Positions 43,830-55,156 of a stretch of DNA of 64,000 bases are shown in pieces. The position numbers and the translations under genes were made by a program. The stretch is from Trametes villosa (Eukaryota > Basidiomycota > Agaricomycetes > Polyporales > Polyporaceae): positions 496,001 through 560,000 of the forward strand of contig PUDQ02000102.1 of the NCBI GenBank assembly GCA_002964805.2, in the 5' to 3' direction. Numbering within the stretch: the first letter of the stretch is position 1; every line of letters starts with the position of its first letter. A model generated the notes under the pieces. That model was given only the letters and a program-made list of their open reading frames with translations, was not told the DNA's origin and made no database searches.

Positions 43830-46722
43830 TTACCCAAGGAGCTCCTTCGCCCTGCAAGCAGAGTTAGCATCCAAGTGGGCAAGGCACATTCAGCCAACAC
43901 TCACGCGAAGGTCCAGAGGTTCTGCGGGTTGTTGTACGTGTCGGCCGTGTAGGGGAAGCGGACTGTACATGCGAAAACAGGTCAGGGGTTATTATGTGGA
44001 GGGTATGCTTGCGAGACTGACAGTGAGGCAGCTCCGACTTGTACTCTGTATAGAAGCGTTAGGCATGAACGAATTGTTGATCAAGGGATTGAGACACTGA
44101 CCGATGGGGAGCGTCTCGTCGAAGAAGCTGTAGGCTGTTCGGGGGATGTCAGTATTGCGACGCCGTCCCTCTCTGCGTGTTGCTCACCGATACGCCAGTT
44201 GTGACTGTAATGCCAAGGTTAGCCTTTGTTTTCCAAACTTCCAGAGAACACGAAACACGTACCGGAAGTCACCAGACACGAGCCTATCCACCCGGTCCAT
44301 CCGTCAATCACACATCGACAAACCAAAACAGCACAGGGCCACTCACAAGTCCGGCGGCGCCAGGGGATCCTGTAAACAACCTCGTCAGCAACAGCCTCTG
44401 GAACACGCAGTGCTATTTCAGCTCACGTCTTTCAAATTCGCAGTCTTGATCTCCGAGTCGATGTCGAACCACTCCAGCACCTGGTTACCCGCCATGCCTA
44501 TCACACCATGAAACACCCTCAGTCAGGAACCACACTGGCAGAGCGAGGACAGGATGGGGGAGGACGCACCCTTGAACTGGGTCTGCAGCCCGGGCTTGCC
44601 GCCGAAGATCGCGACCTTCGTGTTGTGGCGCTCGTTCATGAGCGTGCTGAACATCGCGCACGTCGACGCGCAGTTGCCGTTGCCCACTACGTTTCCCGTT
44701 AGTATTTGGTATCATGTTCTCCGGAGCGGATATGAACGTACCAATGGCGATCTTGCTGCAAAACGGGGTTCAGTAACAATATCGCGCGAGAGGGGTAGTA
44801 AGAAACACACCTGGGGTCGAACGGAGGGTCCTCAGGGAGGTCCACGCTGAAGGGGCAGACATCCTGCGTTCTTCATCAGCACGGCTTGCCACAACCAGAG
44901 ACGAACAATGCATCGACTCACGAGGAAGCGCTGGGACTCGCTGAACGTCTGGCCGTTGATCTTCCTGCTCGTCGACGGCGTCAGATAGTTGTCCGTCGCG
45001 GGCCGCTGCGTGTTGTTCAGGAACGCCCAGTTGTCCGCGGCGTAGAACGAGACTTCGGAGGTGAGCCCGAGCGCGATGTCCGAGTCGAGGATCTTCTGCG
45101 CGAGCGGGTTCGCGCGGTTCGTCGACTGGAAGCCGCTGTGGTCCGGCGTGTCAGATACGCGATGGTGATTGCACAGGGACGACTCACGCGTTGGGGAAAT
45201 TGCCGAGGCTCTTGGTGCCCGTCAGGAAGGCGTGCAGGAACTGGCCGAGGCAGACGAATCCACCACCGTTGTTGGTGAGGTCCACCAGGAGTTGGCTGAC
45301 GCCCGCCTGCTGGAACTGGGTCACCGTAGCCTGCACGTCCGTCTGGAACTGGTCGAAGTCGTCAGGCTCGAAGGAACCCACGAACATCTGCAGCACCGGG
45401 CCTGATTAGCATCCTCCCGTTGAAACGTAGACAAGTGACTACGTACGACGCCAGTCTTCTTGTCCGAGAGGATGAAGGACTTGACGACACCCTCGCTGCC
45501 GTTCACCGCCGGGAGCGTAGGCTGGAACTCGGAAGGAAGGCCGATGGCGGTCTTGGCCGAGACGTCAACAATCGCGGCCTTGGAGAGCTTCCGCGACCTC
45601 TTGGCGGACAGCTTCGCGAGCTGCGACGAGCTCTTGAAGTCGACGCCGTTCGTGTCCGGTTTCGCGGCACAGTTCAGTGCCCAGCTGCATCGCCCGGTTC
45701 ATCAGCATCGTCACCGTTTCGAAACTACCAAACCGTCTTACAAGTCCGCGCCGTTCTTGAACGGCTCGCCAAGGTAGTTCGCGAGGAACGGAACGTGCAC
45801 CGTCTCCACACGCGTCGAGTTCACGGGGATGAGCGTCAACGTGAGCGTGTTCTGCGTCGGGATCGCAGGACCCGAGATGTCGCCGAGGCGCTGCGAGAAC
45901 GTCGTGCCCGAAATGCGGTAGCTGCTGAACGCGCTGTTCACGCGCACGCCGAGGTCGAGATAGTTGCCCGACTGTGTCTCCGCGATGTGCTCCGCGTACG
46001 CGAACGGGTCCGTGCCCTCGATGGCAAGCACGCGCGCGCCCGCGAGGCGCTTCCAGTCGAAGTGAATCGAGTCGAAGAAGGAGGTGTAGTTCGTGCCGAG
46101 CTGCGAGATGAACTGCACGGAGTCGGGCGCGACGAAGACGCCCGGGATGCCGTGCGCGTCCGCGAAGGTCACGATGGGCGCCGGGAGGATGTTCTGGAAC
46201 TGCGTCTGGCAGTCCGGGAACCAGCCTGCGGGCGCGGGATGAGCGCGATTGGGGCAGACGAGCGCGGGTGCTACTTACGGGTGTGCCCATCGTTGAGCTG
46301 GGTGGTGAAGTCGTAGACATCCTTGTTGAAGTCAAAGTCCGTCTGCGCGCGAATTCAGCAATTGTAGCAACAGCGTCATCACTTCGGCGATTACGGACCT
46401 GGTAGTGCGTCCGGTTGATCCTTGCGAGCTGCGCGCGGATGTTCGTCGTCGAGTCCTGGAACGGCGGCGGCGAGTTCAGGTAGTAGTCCTCGAACGTGTA
46501 GAAGTCGAACACGCGCGAGATCACGGTCAGCACGTTCTGGCGCAGCGTCTCGTTGAACGGGAACGACTTCATGCACGCGAGCGCATCCGCAGGCGGCACG
46601 AACGTCTTCCCCGCGATCTTCACGCAGGGGTCCGCCGCCGCGGATGCCGGGGCTGCGAGGGCCGTGGGCACAGCGCTGAGCGCTGCAGCAAGAACAGCAA
46701 GGCGACCGAAGTAGGGCGACAT
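43830..46722 (-). CDS. Secreted S41-family (CPAF-like) serine peptidase
   Basis: The start MSPYFGRLAVLAAALSAVPT opens a clear signal peptide with likely cleavage after the Ala-rich run (about residue 24-28), so secretion is expected. A Cys-containing N-terminal domain follows (CVKIAGKTFVPPADALACM). Then come a DFTTQLNDGHTR-like segment, a PDZ-like or beta-rich part (RLAGARVLAIEGTDPF), and the S41 core: FEPDDFDQFQTDVQATV, LLVDLTNNGGG and GNCASTCAMFSTLMNE, where the nucleophile Ser probably sits. It then runs VAIFGGKPG to the end RFPYTADTYNNPQNLW, with a last small exon (AAKELLG) and stop at 43832-43830. There are at least eight short introns. A TATA box lies 108-115 bp upstream. This type of fungal S41 peptidase is little studied and its substrates are unknown. 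Confidence 0.88.
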
Positions 46723-48593
46723 GCCGGGCGAGAGGCCGTTAACGGAGGGCGCGCGAACGAGTACCCGGATGAGCGGCGAGCGTCCTCAGACCGTGAGGGC
46801 ACGTCCTCCCACCGACAGGGCCCACGGCGTATTTATACTCGTACTCTCCAGGACGATGCTGCCAGATTGATCAGACTGCCCACACTTCTCGTCGGGGCCG
46901 TCGCATCACCCAGACCCTTGGCCCGCGATCCAGTGCGCTGGGGTCCCGGGGGAGCATCAGCCGCCGCCCGGCGCGCACCGCCCGCCGTATGAATCCCGCC
47001 CAAACGAGAGCGCGGTGATACAGCGAGTGCCGGCAGACAGGGCATCGACAGGGAAGATTGGACAGGACCATGTGGAAGCGGGTGGGAGTGCGAGCGTCGA
47101 GCCTCTCCGGGGCGGCCGCGCGCGTCCCTGCGCGACCATGTGCGCGTGCGCGTCGCGCTGATGACTGTTGCCGGCGGCGTTCCTCTCCCACAGACAGATG
47201 CGCGACGCGGCCTGCGCGATCGTTGGCGCCTTTGCATTGGGCGATAAGCGGCCTTAGTACGACATCGGCCGCGCAGGGTCCACGGCTTCGCCTTCTTTTG
47301 AGGGGTTTCCCCGCGTCTTCAGAAGACAGAATGGGTGTGTATTGTACTAGCACGGCGGCCCGCTCAGGAGGATGCCACTTCGGCGCATTTCATTTTTGGT
47401 GAACCAGTGAATGGGTGTGATGAGGAAGAAGTCAGAACTAAGTCGTGATTGAGCTGTCGAGAACCTCATGATTGAATGCACCCTACATCTGCATCCTATG
47501 TATGTTGTGGGATAGCTATAAGCCTGGCGCTCAATGCTCAAGCCCAGCTCACCGAATTGTAGAGACGAGGATGCCCCCTCCATCCCGCCTAGAAGCGCGG
47601 CATGTACCTCCCCTGCCGGGGCTGCCCACACGATGAACTCACGCGACAGGCCTGATCATGGTATTTTGAGGATATGGCGTAGAAGTTAGATGGACAGGTG
47701 GAGCATCGTATTCCGCTTGTTGTCGCCGGTGTTGATCGGGTTTGTACAAGGTTTAGGTGGGTTCGACTGAGATCATGCACATTGCAGACAGCCATCGAGA
47801 AGATAGCGCAGGTGTAGAAGAGCCGAGCTGTTCAAAGAAGTCGACTCGAACGCAGGGACAGTGGTAATCGTCGTGGTGGTCGTGGTACAAGCTGTAAACA
47901 TTTGGAAAATACTGTACCCGCCAGACGTTAGGCGAGGCGACGTAACCCTAGATCAGGGCGTGGGAAGGAAGGAGGTAGGCGGTGGGTGGCCGGGGGCAAG
48001 GAGCAAAGGCGTTTTCATTGGCTGGGGAATAGCTAAGCGCCCATAAGCGCCCCTCGCCCACAAAAATCACCGAATCAGGAAGGAGATGAATAGGGAATGA
48101 GTGGCCGGGGACATGGGGACAAGAGCCGATCTAGGCGACTCCGAGGCGGGTTGAGCGGTTACCGGTTACTTATGACTGCCATGGCCCACACCGCGGTTTG
48201 GGACTTAGCTCTCACTTGCGCAAAAATCAGCGCTTCGCTCACGCGTGTCTGTAGTATGGCGCCTTACGGTTATAACTGCGCTGCAAACATGCTCTAGTAA
48301 CTGTCTGGCGGATACTGTAGTAGCATAACGTCCTGTAATTAGGCAAGGGAGCCAGGTTTCCCACGCTTTCATACTAGTGCTTATGAGGCGACGCTGGCCT
48401 CGTGAAAGTTCTGGTCATCCCACCGCGGGCCCCCGCCGCGTTCGGTACGGTAAGTTACCGTCCACGGACACATGTTCTGATACTAAAGGTTGTTACGTCT
48501 CCAGAACTTCCTTCAAGCATCGCCGGAGCTATTTGCACCACAGTAGACGCTCCCGGAGGTAGCGCTACCTGAACTATCGACCGGCCCGCAGCG
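46723..48593. other. Divergent upstream region, no supported gene
   Basis: 1.9 kb between the S41 peptidase (-) and the hydrolase (+). ORFs are short and without coding character. The left end holds the peptidase TATA box. Confidence 0.45.
46830..46837 (-). promoter_or_regulatory. TATA box of the S41 peptidase gene
   Basis: On the minus strand the sequence reads TATAAATA, about 108 bp upstream of the ATG at 46722. Confidence 0.55.
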
Positions 48594-50397
48594 ATGGATT
48601 TCACGAAGGATCTCAGCCCCACCTTCCCTCCTCCGGACCCGTATCAGCTTCCATCGCACGGTACGAAGGAGCTCGTGCCCATAGAAGCCCCGGAACCAGT
48701 AGAACCCCCGGATCTACCGTCCCCCTCGAGGCAGTCCCTGCTCGACTCGTGGTTCACGCTCTCGACCCACCTCATCCCTTGCGCCTCGCCCCGTACGACG
48801 CCGAATATACCGCTCCCGCAGCTACCGAAGTGGTCCCCCAACAAGGCAGAGTTCAAGGCGTCCGTCCAGAGGACGACCGAGGAGATATTCGACGTCAAGG
48901 AGAAGCAATGGCGCGGCGAGCTGGACCACCTCCCGCTGGGACGCAAGCCTATGTGGAACTGCATCAACCGTTATGTCAGGAGGCCGCGAAATGGGGATAA
49001 CAGATTGCCTAACGGACTTACCTTGTTCTGCGCCCACGCAAACGGGTTTCCCAAAGAAGTAGGCTGCCTAGTACCGTGACCCCTAATACAGCGCTGACTC
49101 TTCTATGGGGCTGTAGATTTGGGAGCCTGCGCTGCAGCGTCTTATCGCCACTTACGAGGCCGAAGCCAAATACACCGTCTCTGAGGTCTGGTTGTGGGAA
49201 GCCAGAAATCACGGCGACTCTGCACTTGTCAATCGGGACCAGCTCGATGGAATCTGTAGGCATCTCAAGCCACTATATTTCGCTCAAACACTCACATTAA
49301 CCTGCTCGCTGCAGTTGACTGGCGCGACAACACTAGAGATATCTTGAACTTCCTCTGGCATTACCTGCCCTCCTCGGTGTCCCCCGACACTCTTCCTACG
49401 CATCTCCTTCGTCTTCCTGACAGCGAGGCCGAGCTGCGTCGCGTCAAAGGGTTGCAGGGTCGCAACATCGTATACATTGCGCACTCCTTCGGTGCATGCA
49501 GCACGTAAGTCCTTCCCATTTCCAAGCATGGTATGGGTGACTCGCAATGCGGTATGGGCTCCTCCCCCGCGGCGGCCGCAGCTCTACTCATGTGCAGCGC
49601 CCTACCAACCTTTCGTTCATTCTCATGCTCACCGAACGTTTCACAGGGTTCGGGCTGCGATAGCCCATCCGGTGCTGTTCAAGCAGATTATCCTGGTCGA
49701 CGCCATGATCCTTCCCGCGCCCCACGCGAAACCAACGAGCACCGAGATGACGCGCAGCTACGTCGCCGGCGCCGTGCAGCGGCGCGACGGCTGGTCCTCT
49801 CGGTACGTCCCCCCCTTCTCCGTTCCTCATTCTCTCCCATCTTCGATGATACGGCGTTCTTACGGCCAGTGCAGCGAGTCGGCGCTGCAGCAGTTCTCCG
49901 CCGTCCCCTTCTTCAAGGCATGGGACCCCGCGGTGCTCCGGGTCTACGTCGAGTGCGGGCTGTACGACGCCGCGGACGGGCAGGTCAAGCTCAAGATGCC
50001 CGGCATCCAGGAGGCGGTGTGCTTCGCGGAGAACTGGGCGCCGATGGAGTGCTTCGAGCTGCTGGCGGGGCTGGACGAGCGCGTCGAGCTGCGCTGGCTC
50101 GTCGCGGGGAAGCTCAATGCATCGTGAGTGTCCGAATTTCTTGAAAGTTGTGGGGGATGCTGATTGCGTATGAAGTGACCATGAGGTCCGGAGAAAGCTA
50201 GTTTGGAGGAGGCCGGCGAACTCGACGCATGTCCGGATGTTCTCCGCGGGGCATCTCATCACCCAAGAGGCTCCCGATGACCTAGGTAAGTGGGTAAATT
50301 GTGGGACAGCGCTGCGAGATGCTGACCGCGATGCACAGCCAAGGAGATACACCAGTTCTTGAACAGCAGATATGGCGCACCGAAGGCCCTGCTCTGA
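48594..50397 (+). CDS. Alpha/beta hydrolase (455 aa)
   Basis: Model: exons 48594-49058, 49117-49255, 49315-49504, 49647-49802, 49875-50123, 50176-50285 and 50339-50397, 455 aa. Features of the fold: an oxyanion-type HANGFPKE segment (LFCAHANGFPKEIWEP), DWRDNTRDILNFLWHYLP, the nucleophile elbow AHSFGACST (GxSxG variant HSFGA), then AAIAHPVLFKQIILVDAMI, and near the C-terminus THVRMFSAGHLITQEAPDDL, where the His is a good catalytic candidate. It resembles fungal alpha/beta hydrolases of the Lpx1/AB-hydrolase_1 group. The C-terminus (YGAPKALL) is not a PTS1. The substrate cannot be told. It is convergent with the Ser-rich membrane protein, with only 149 bp between stops. Confidence 0.85.
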
Positions 50398-50546
50398 AAG
50401 TTGGGAGCAGCGGTGTAACAGCCAAAGCTACGAGGAAGGAAATCTTCGCCCTCGATACATAACTACACACGGAACGGAATATATATCGGGATATAAATCA
50501 CAGAAACCCGCGCGATACCTCATCTCGTAGCTGACCATCGTCAACA

Positions 50547-52481
50547 TCACATCCTGACCCCAGCAACAAGCACAATCGCGACCACGAACGCGGCGAAGAT
50601 GAGCACGCCGCTCGCCGCCGCCGCCATGCGGCACCGCTGAATATACGGGTCGACGCCTCTCACGCTCGCACTCGGCAAACACCGCTTCAGCTTCCGCGTC
50701 GACGTCCCGCTTCCCGTCGACGGCGTGAGCGACTCCAGCGAGGGCGCGATGAGCGGATACCACGACTTCGCCTTGATGCGCCGCTCCGCTGCACCATTGA
50801 TCGCCTTCACCCTTTCCGGCACAGGCAGCCCCGCGTCCTGCATCTTGCCGTCCTTGCCCTTCGCGCCGTCTTGAGGCGGCGGCGGCCCGCTGTTCTTCCG
50901 TGCGCGGCGATGCCACAGCGGGAGCACAGGCCCCGTCTCCGCGCAGAGCCCGTCCGCGCCCACCTCGCCCGCGTTCGTGAGCAGCCACCCGCCGATGAGC
51001 CAGCACCACGGCGCTACGAAGCCCACCCAAAACAGTATACACGCGTGGCTCGCCCTCGTCTTCGCTTGGTGCGCGCCGGGAGGGAGGACGAAGCGGTCCG
51101 AGCCGAAGGACATGCCCTTGAGCCAGCGCCGCTGGAGGAACGACTCCGAGCTCGACGCGGGCGACGCCGAGCGCGTGTACGTCGGGCGCGTCTCGAGCGA
51201 GCGCCGCGGGCTCGAGCGCGTGCTCGCGCGGCTCGTCGGGCGCACCCCAAACTCCGCGTTCAGCAGGTCGACGTCGAACAGGCCCTCCGGGAGCGGCCGC
51301 GCACCGCGTTGGGTCGTCGTCGCTCCCGTCTCCTCCGTGTCCGTCCCGTCCGTAGCGGTGGAGGGTGCATAATCGCGCGCGACGAATATAGGCGGGCCCG
51401 TCTCGGCATCGGGCGAGTTGAGCGAGGGCGCGGTGATGAAGCTGCTCGTGCGCGCGGACGGGCCGCCGTCCTCGTAGATCACGGACACCTTGTTCGCCTG
51501 CACGGGGCTGCCGATCACCGTCGGGAGCGCGGGCGGCGGGAGGAGACGCGACTTGCGCGTGGAGGCGGCGGGTGGTGCGAGCAGTCCCGGGGAGTAGGGG
51601 CCGTGCGGCACGCCGGAGGCGTTCTGGAACTCGGGGCGGAGGTCGAGTGGCGGGATCGTGGGTGCCGCGGTGGAGATGTTGGACCGGAATGTGCTGTTTG
51701 ACGTTTGGCTTGTTGATCGCTTTAGGGGGCGATTGAGGAACGCGCTGTGTGCGCCGGGCGATACTCCACCTGCACACCATACCCGTCAACAAACCTGCAC
51801 AGTGGGAGGGTAGACATGGCACTCACCAAGCCTATCGAACGTCCTCGTTGAATCCGGCGTCCTGGGGCCGCTCTCCATCGACATCTTCCGCTGCGGCGGG
51901 AAGTGGTGCAGCTCATGGATCGGAGACAGCGGCTTGCCCGGGGGCACGTTGCCCAGGCTGCGGGTGGAATGCACGCTGTCCCCGTCCGAGTCCTCCGAGG
52001 CGTGCGCCGAGCCGTCCGCGGTGAAGCCCACCGACAGCCGCGAGCTCCGCTTCCCGACCGACGACGGCCGGAACGCCTGCGACGCGGACGCCGTCGACAG
52101 CGGCGTCGTGAGGAGCGACGGCGAGGACGCGGACGCCGCGCGGCTCATCGCCTGCGTGCCCCACATCGGCTGCGCGGTGTGCGAGGACGCGGGGCTTTCC
52201 TGTCCGCTCTGGCTTTGGCTTGGGGTGGGCGTCTTCCAGGAGACGTGCGACGGGCCCGCGCGTGGCGAGTCCGTGAGGGAGAGGTGCGAGCTGTGGTACC
52301 GCCCCAGGAGCGGGGCACCGTCCGAATGTTGCAGTCCGAGATTGAGGCGGAGGCCGTTTTCGTTGGGACCGTTGGCTTTGAGAGTAGGAGCATTGACGTC
52401 TCTTCCCGCTTCGAGCGCCTCCGTTCGGTCCGAATTGGAGACAGGACCAGGCTGGAACATACGGGAAAGCGAGCTTAGCAT
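50547..52481 (-). CDS. Ser-rich membrane protein with two C-terminal TM segments (625 aa)
   Basis: Model: exon 1 at 52481-51827, exon 2 at 51769-50547. The intron uses GTGAGT and acceptor GTGTGCAG; the join gives RLGGVSPGAH in frame. Residues 1-400 are low-complexity Ser/Pro/Thr-rich and likely cytoplasmic. Then comes a conserved-looking core (LQRRWLKGMSFGSDRFVLPP). TM1 follows (ILFWVGFVAPWCWLIGGWLL), then a Pro/Lys loop and KSWYPLIAPSLESL. TM2 is at the C-terminus after IQRCRMAAAASG (VLIFAAFVVAIVLVAGVRM). I do not know a functional name. Similar Ser-rich two-TM proteins are widespread in fungi. There is no signal peptide. Confidence 0.82.
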
Positions 52482-54149
52482 CTTCGTCTAGTCCGCCCGC
52501 AAGTTAGTTAGTATCTTCAGAAGACAAGACGAGTGTCGGGCCAGCCAGCGAGACGGAGAGAGCGGAAAGGAGAGGCCCGGGGGCGCAACGTACGATGGGC
52601 AGTTATACAGCAGGGCGCGCTGCGCCACGGGGCAGGGGCCGGGAAGCGGGAAGTGCAGGCGTCCTCGCCTCGTGCGGCGCGCAAATGAACGCCATGCGCA
52701 CTCCGCCGGGAGGCTGACGCTGTCGAGGCGCACTTTCAGTATGGCCTGGATACGTCAGGCCGTCCGCGTCGTCACTGTGAAGTAGCGGCACACAGCTTAG
52801 GCGCCGCCAGCGAGGCTGGCTGAAGCGTCGGTTGGGATCGTAACGCGCGATGCGGCTGGCACGCTGGAGGCTGACCAAGAGTAGGTAGGAAAAGCATCCT
52901 TGCGAGTGATACACGACGTACCTCTCTGGTGCGGGTAGTATCGGATCGTCAAGATGAAAGTCATATCACTTGCTGTTTATTGCTTAGCGGCCCGCAGGGT
53001 GGGGTGCGGGCTCCCAGAGCACCGGACTTCAGGAGGACACCGAGTGCATTTCACCCACGAAGTCTGAATCGAGTGTGCATTGTACATGGAAGTGCCAGTA
53101 TTGCACTGGCGAGAGGCAAGGGAAGCAGGGAGTGACGGACTGGCATTGCGATGGGACATCTCCTCGAAAAGTACCATGCGAAGTATATCTAGGGCTTGGG
53201 TAGATGAGCGGGGACCGATGATGCACAGGTAGATATGCAGCACTGACCGTGATTACAAGCGTAACGTTCGTACGGTCATGGCATCAAGCTCGTTGTCCAC
53301 CAAGCCGTAGTTGCCTCCCTTTAGCGTATACGACAGGTGCGAAGGGGAATATCCGGGACGGAGAGCTGACTGTCTTCATGATAGCAGGCAATAAGAGAGG
53401 CGGCGCTGCTAGATGAAGCTATTCACGGCAAAGTGCCGGACGTGCGAAGCGTCGACTTGACATTGAGTGGGAGGCAACGGAGCGGGGTCCCGTGTCCAGA
53501 CGCTGTCCGCTGATCAGTTGGACGCGGGGTGGACTGCAGCAGTGGAATTACCCACCTAGTAATAGCCCGTAACCGCCGGGGACAGGCACCCTGAGTGTGT
53601 TTGACCACAGCGTAGCCAGCGTGTCGACAAGGCGTGAGCACGAGGTAGCCAGGGCAACAGCGTAGCAGTTCCCGAGGATAGAGGAGACAGGGCTGCTTGT
53701 TAGAGGGAGCAGAGCAAGGAGATGTATATGGCTCCAAGTGCATGATGGAGAAGTCGACTCCGGGTCTGAGCATGGGGATGTGAAAAGATCGCAACTCATG
53801 ACTGGAACGGAAAGCGCGAAAACACGAAAGCACGCGGGCGACGGGGAGAGAAAGCATGATGAATGATAGATGGTAAAGAGCGGCGCAAGGATTGCATCGT
53901 ACAAACAACACAGCAGCGGTCAGTATACATTAATCTCCATAGATTAGGCAGGTGCGTCCGACCGGGCCGAGGACGAGGAGCAGGAGCAGCAGTGGGATGC
54001 GAGCGGGGTGCGAGGGTATCGCGGCAGTGCGAGGCCGGTCGGTATGTGTGGGTGTATGTGTATATGCAGAGAGGTATGGGAAAGGGAAGGGAATAAGTCA
54101 GGACGTCGGCAAAATGCAGTATCCAAGATGAGCGGCCGCTGGGGGATGA
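52482..54149. other. Intergenic region, no supported gene
   Basis: 1.7 kb between two minus-strand genes. The left part is the upstream region of the two-TM gene; the right part is 3' UTR of the acidic protein gene. The minus-strand ORF 53423-53911 reads Cys/Leu/Arg-rich and overlaps other chance frames, so it is not called. Confidence 0.45.
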
Positions 54150-54889
54150 TTAAGCTGCGATCGCCTCCTGGCTGGGCGCAACGATGTCGTCCGTGTGGGT
54201 ATGGGTGGCGGGTATGCTGGGCGTCGCTTTCGTAGAGGTTGCCTCATCGGAGTGAGCGGGGAGAGTCAGGCCGGGTACATCGTCCTCGAGCGATGCGGGG
54301 GCGTCCTCGGCTGTCGTCGGTTCTGCACCCTCTGGGGATGCGTCTTCTTCCACAGGTGCTGAGCTCTCCGTCTCGTTCGTGCTTTCGGCGGCAGCGTCGC
54401 TCGCAGGCTCTTTCGAGGCCTCTGTCGGCTTCAACTCGGGGGACTCGGGGAGAGGGACAGCAGCCGCTTCCTCGACGGCTCCCTCGGTCGGCGCCTCCCC
54501 TTCGATGGCCTGCGATGTCGAGGGCGCCTTCCCATCCTCGAGCTCGACCTCGCGGACGCCCTCGGTCACTTCCTTGACCTCCTCCGTCTCCTCCTTCGCC
54601 GGCTGTGTGGGCGACTGGTCGCGCTCACTCTCCGCCTGCACCTCCGTGCGGTGCTTCTTCGTCGACGGCGTCGTCTCGCGCTCCTCGCGCTCGTCCGTGC
54701 TCAGCCTCCGCTTGCGGCCAATCTGGGGAGCCGTGGACGTCGCTATATGCGGCAGAAAAAGCAGATCGCGCGTCAGACGCGTGCGCTGGGCGATCGGTCC
54801 ATTCCTGCCGAGCACGCACCATCTTCGCTCCAGGGCCTGTCTGGGCGGGGGAAGAACGAGCTCGAGATGCGGCGGATGATCTTGTACAT
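54150..54889 (-). CDS. Small acidic protein with NLS, unknown function (220 aa)
   Basis: Model: exon 1 at 54889-54820 (MYKIIRRISSSFFPRPDRPW), a 77-nt intron, exon 2 at 54742-54150; the join gives SEDGATSTAPQIG. A bipartite-like basic signal follows (GRKRRLSTDEREERETTPS, then KKHR). The rest is an extremely acidic Glu/Ala/Pro/Ser/Thr-rich low-complexity region (EEVKEVTEGVREVELEDG). The short N-terminal amphipathic exon is unusual. I do not recognise the family. A nuclear, possibly histone-binding or scaffold-like, role would fit the composition but is only inference. Confidence 0.65.
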
Positions 54890-55156
54890 CGTGCGGGCGG
54901 GTATAGCGCGAGGCTCGCTTGCTGCGTCGGGGGCGGGGGCGGGGGCGGGACGGGGGCGACGAGCCGAAGTTCGATGATCGCGGGCGCGACGCGACGTGGC
55001 GCGGTATATGTAAAATCGGCCGCGTTTGCGTCTGTTTGGCTTCCCCCAATCCTTTCCTCGCATCACGGTCACGTGTGCGTCGCGTCGCGTTCCGGCTTAT
55101 TGTCCCCGACGCGTCAGGTCTTTGTTTGTGTTCCCCTCTTGTGACGTGGTATGTTG

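Noticed and set aside
53423..53911. 162-aa minus-strand ORF
   Set aside because: It is Cys/Leu/Arg-rich and overlaps another chance frame of similar length; there is no motif and no splice support.
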